A stretch of 64,000 nt of DNA from Dactylosporangium sucinum (GTDB taxonomy: Bacteria; Actinomycetota; Actinomycetes; Mycobacteriales; Micromonosporaceae): positions 60,889-124,888 of the forward strand of contig NZ_BMPI01000026.1 in assembly GCF_014647515.1 (NCBI RefSeq), read 5' to 3'. Shown here piece by piece: positions 63,231 to 64,000 of this stretch. A program made the position numbers and the translations under genes. The notes beneath the pieces were generated by a model, which saw nothing but the letters and a program-made list of their open reading frames with translations, ran no database searches and was not told the origin of the DNA. Position 1 is the stretch's first letter, and each line of letters begins with the position of its first letter.

Positions 63231-64000
63231 TCAGGGGTCGGGGAGGCTCGCGCCCTGGGCCCGCAGGACGCGCTGGACCTGCTCGGCCGGGATCTCCCGC
63301 GGGGGCTTGCCCACCCGGGCGGCCAGCGCCGCGCACACCCCGGCGGCCTGGCCGGTGGCCATCGAGATGGGCATGATGCGGTACGAGCTGTGCGCCACGT
63401 GGTCGCCCGAGATGCAGCGGCCGGCGACGAGCAGGCCGTCGACGCCGCGGGGGAAGAGGGTGCGCAGCGGGATGTCGTACGACGTGCCCCGGGGCAGGCG
63501 GCGCAGGATCGTGCCGGGGCCGTTCGGGTTGTGGATGTCGACCGGGTACGCGCCGCGGGCGACGACGTCCGGGAACGAGCGGGCGCTCAGCACGTCCTCG
63601 CCGGTGAGCTGGTAGTCGCCGAGCACGCGGCGGGTCTCCCGGACGCCGACCTGCACGCCGCTCTGGATGACGTACGAGCCGCCGAAGCCCGGCACGCGGT
63701 CGCGCAGGAACCGGGCGATCTGCGCCAGCTGGTGGTGCATCGCCAGCTCCGCCCGGGTCAGGTCCCAGACGCTGGTGCCCAGGCCGCCGAAGCGGGTCGA
63801 GTTGACCGACACCTCGTCGGCGTGCGGGGTGGCGAAGAACAGGACGTCCTCGCGCGGCAGGTCGAGCTCGCCGGCGTCGCGCGCCTCGCGGATCAGGTCC
63901 CACAGCCCGTGCACGCCCCGCCACTGGTCCGGGTGGTCGCGGACGTACCCGACGAAGCCGTCCCGGTCGAAGTTGCCGACCCGGAACATCAGCGTCATCG
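63231..64000 (-). CDS. FAD-dependent oxidoreductase (C-terminal part, cut by window edge)
   Basis: At least 256 C-terminal residues of a flavoprotein of the FAD_oxidored family: DVLFFATPHADEVSVNSTRF, LRDRVPGFGGSYVIQSGVQV, VRETRRVLGDYQLTGEDVLS and GLLVAGRCISGDHVAHSSYR with the late ISMATGQAAGVCAALAA FAD-binding block. Such proteins often precede or follow sugar or amine catabolic genes. The FAD Rossmann motif lies beyond the right edge; the Met at 63998 is internal. Confidence 0.88.
   Translation of the reverse strand, partial: MTLMFRVGNFDRDGFVGYVRDHPDQWRGVHGLWDLIREARDAGELDLPREDVLFFATPHADEVSVNSTRFGGLGTSVWDLTRAELAMHHQLAQIARFLRDRVPGFGGSYVIQSGVQVGVRETRRVLGDYQLTGEDVLSARSFPDVVARGAYPVDIHNPNGPGTILRRLPRGTSYDIPLRTLFPRGVDGLLVAGRCISGDHVAHSSYRIMPISMATGQAAGVCAALAARVGKPPREIPAEQVQRVLRAQGASLPDP

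Overview
The window is high-GC DNA with strong GC3 bias, many GTG starts, ATGA/GTGA-coupled operons, Tat and lipobox signals and a WhiG/FliA-type sigma factor. This fits a filamentous, probably motile actinomycete; Micromonosporaceae (Actinoplanes/Dactylosporangium-like) is my best guess, from gene style only. No taxonomic search was possible.

Layout. (1) 1-10.7 kb is chromosomal: the 5' end of an unknown gene, two decayed genes (deazaflavin nitroreductase and winged-helix/AlkZ-like), recQ, a WhiG/FliA sigma factor, a VOC/small-protein pair, a broken histidine kinase, an intact orphan histidine kinase, yaaA, a Tat-exported PHP-type protein, a CapA-like lipoprotein, and tRNA genes (Gly, Gly, Cys, Val). 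(2) 10.7-25.95 kb is an actinomycete integrative and conjugative element (AICE) in the 3' end of tRNA-Val(GAC), bounded by a 47-bp perfect repeat (10725-10771 and 25902-25948). Its backbone is int, xis, a DUF3631-type ATPase, a prim-pol replication protein, small conserved proteins, a TraB/FtsK DNA translocase, an SpdB-like membrane protein, an HTH-TPR regulator and a Nudix hydrolase. Its lower-GC cargo encodes three proteins with HEPN-type RX4H motifs, one next to a DUF262 protein and one in a two-gene membrane cassette. (3) 25.95-31.6 kb is wreckage of at least one tandem element: a third degenerate att site at 30044, an integrase remnant fused to a LacI HTH remnant, IS1182/IS3/IS481-type transposase pieces, and a few small genes. 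(4) 31.7-49.4 kb is chromosomal again: a lipoprotein-like signal peptidase, an alpha/beta hydrolase, a LuxR response regulator, a GntR-ABC operon, a diguanylate cyclase, a PP2C phosphatase, a thiol-redox pair (DUF929 + VKOR), a YcnI protein, an ECF sigma/anti-sigma/lipoprotein locus, a VanY-like peptidase and a Ycf46-like AAA ATPase. Its intergenic regions carry five copies of a ~60-bp palindromic repeat. (5) 49.4-60.3 kb is a complete L-rhamnose regulon: a divergent LacI repressor, then ABC transporter, mutarotase, isomerase, aldolase/dehydrogenase and kinase, with two operator-like palindromes by the promoter. (6) 60.3-64.0 kb holds an HD hydrolase, a phosphopantetheinyl transferase, a membrane protein, a PaiB-like FMN protein and a cut-off FAD oxidoreductase.

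The most interesting part is the AICE. Both ends carry a matching 20-bp arm-site-like repeat. A six-copy 9-bp iteron cluster sits inside the 3' end of a replication gene. A 12-bp inverted repeat lies just downstream of the TraB gene, a candidate clt. Two operator pairs lie in the divergent control region, and the cargo looks like a HEPN-rich defence load, part of which (11135-12141) I do not recognise as a named system.
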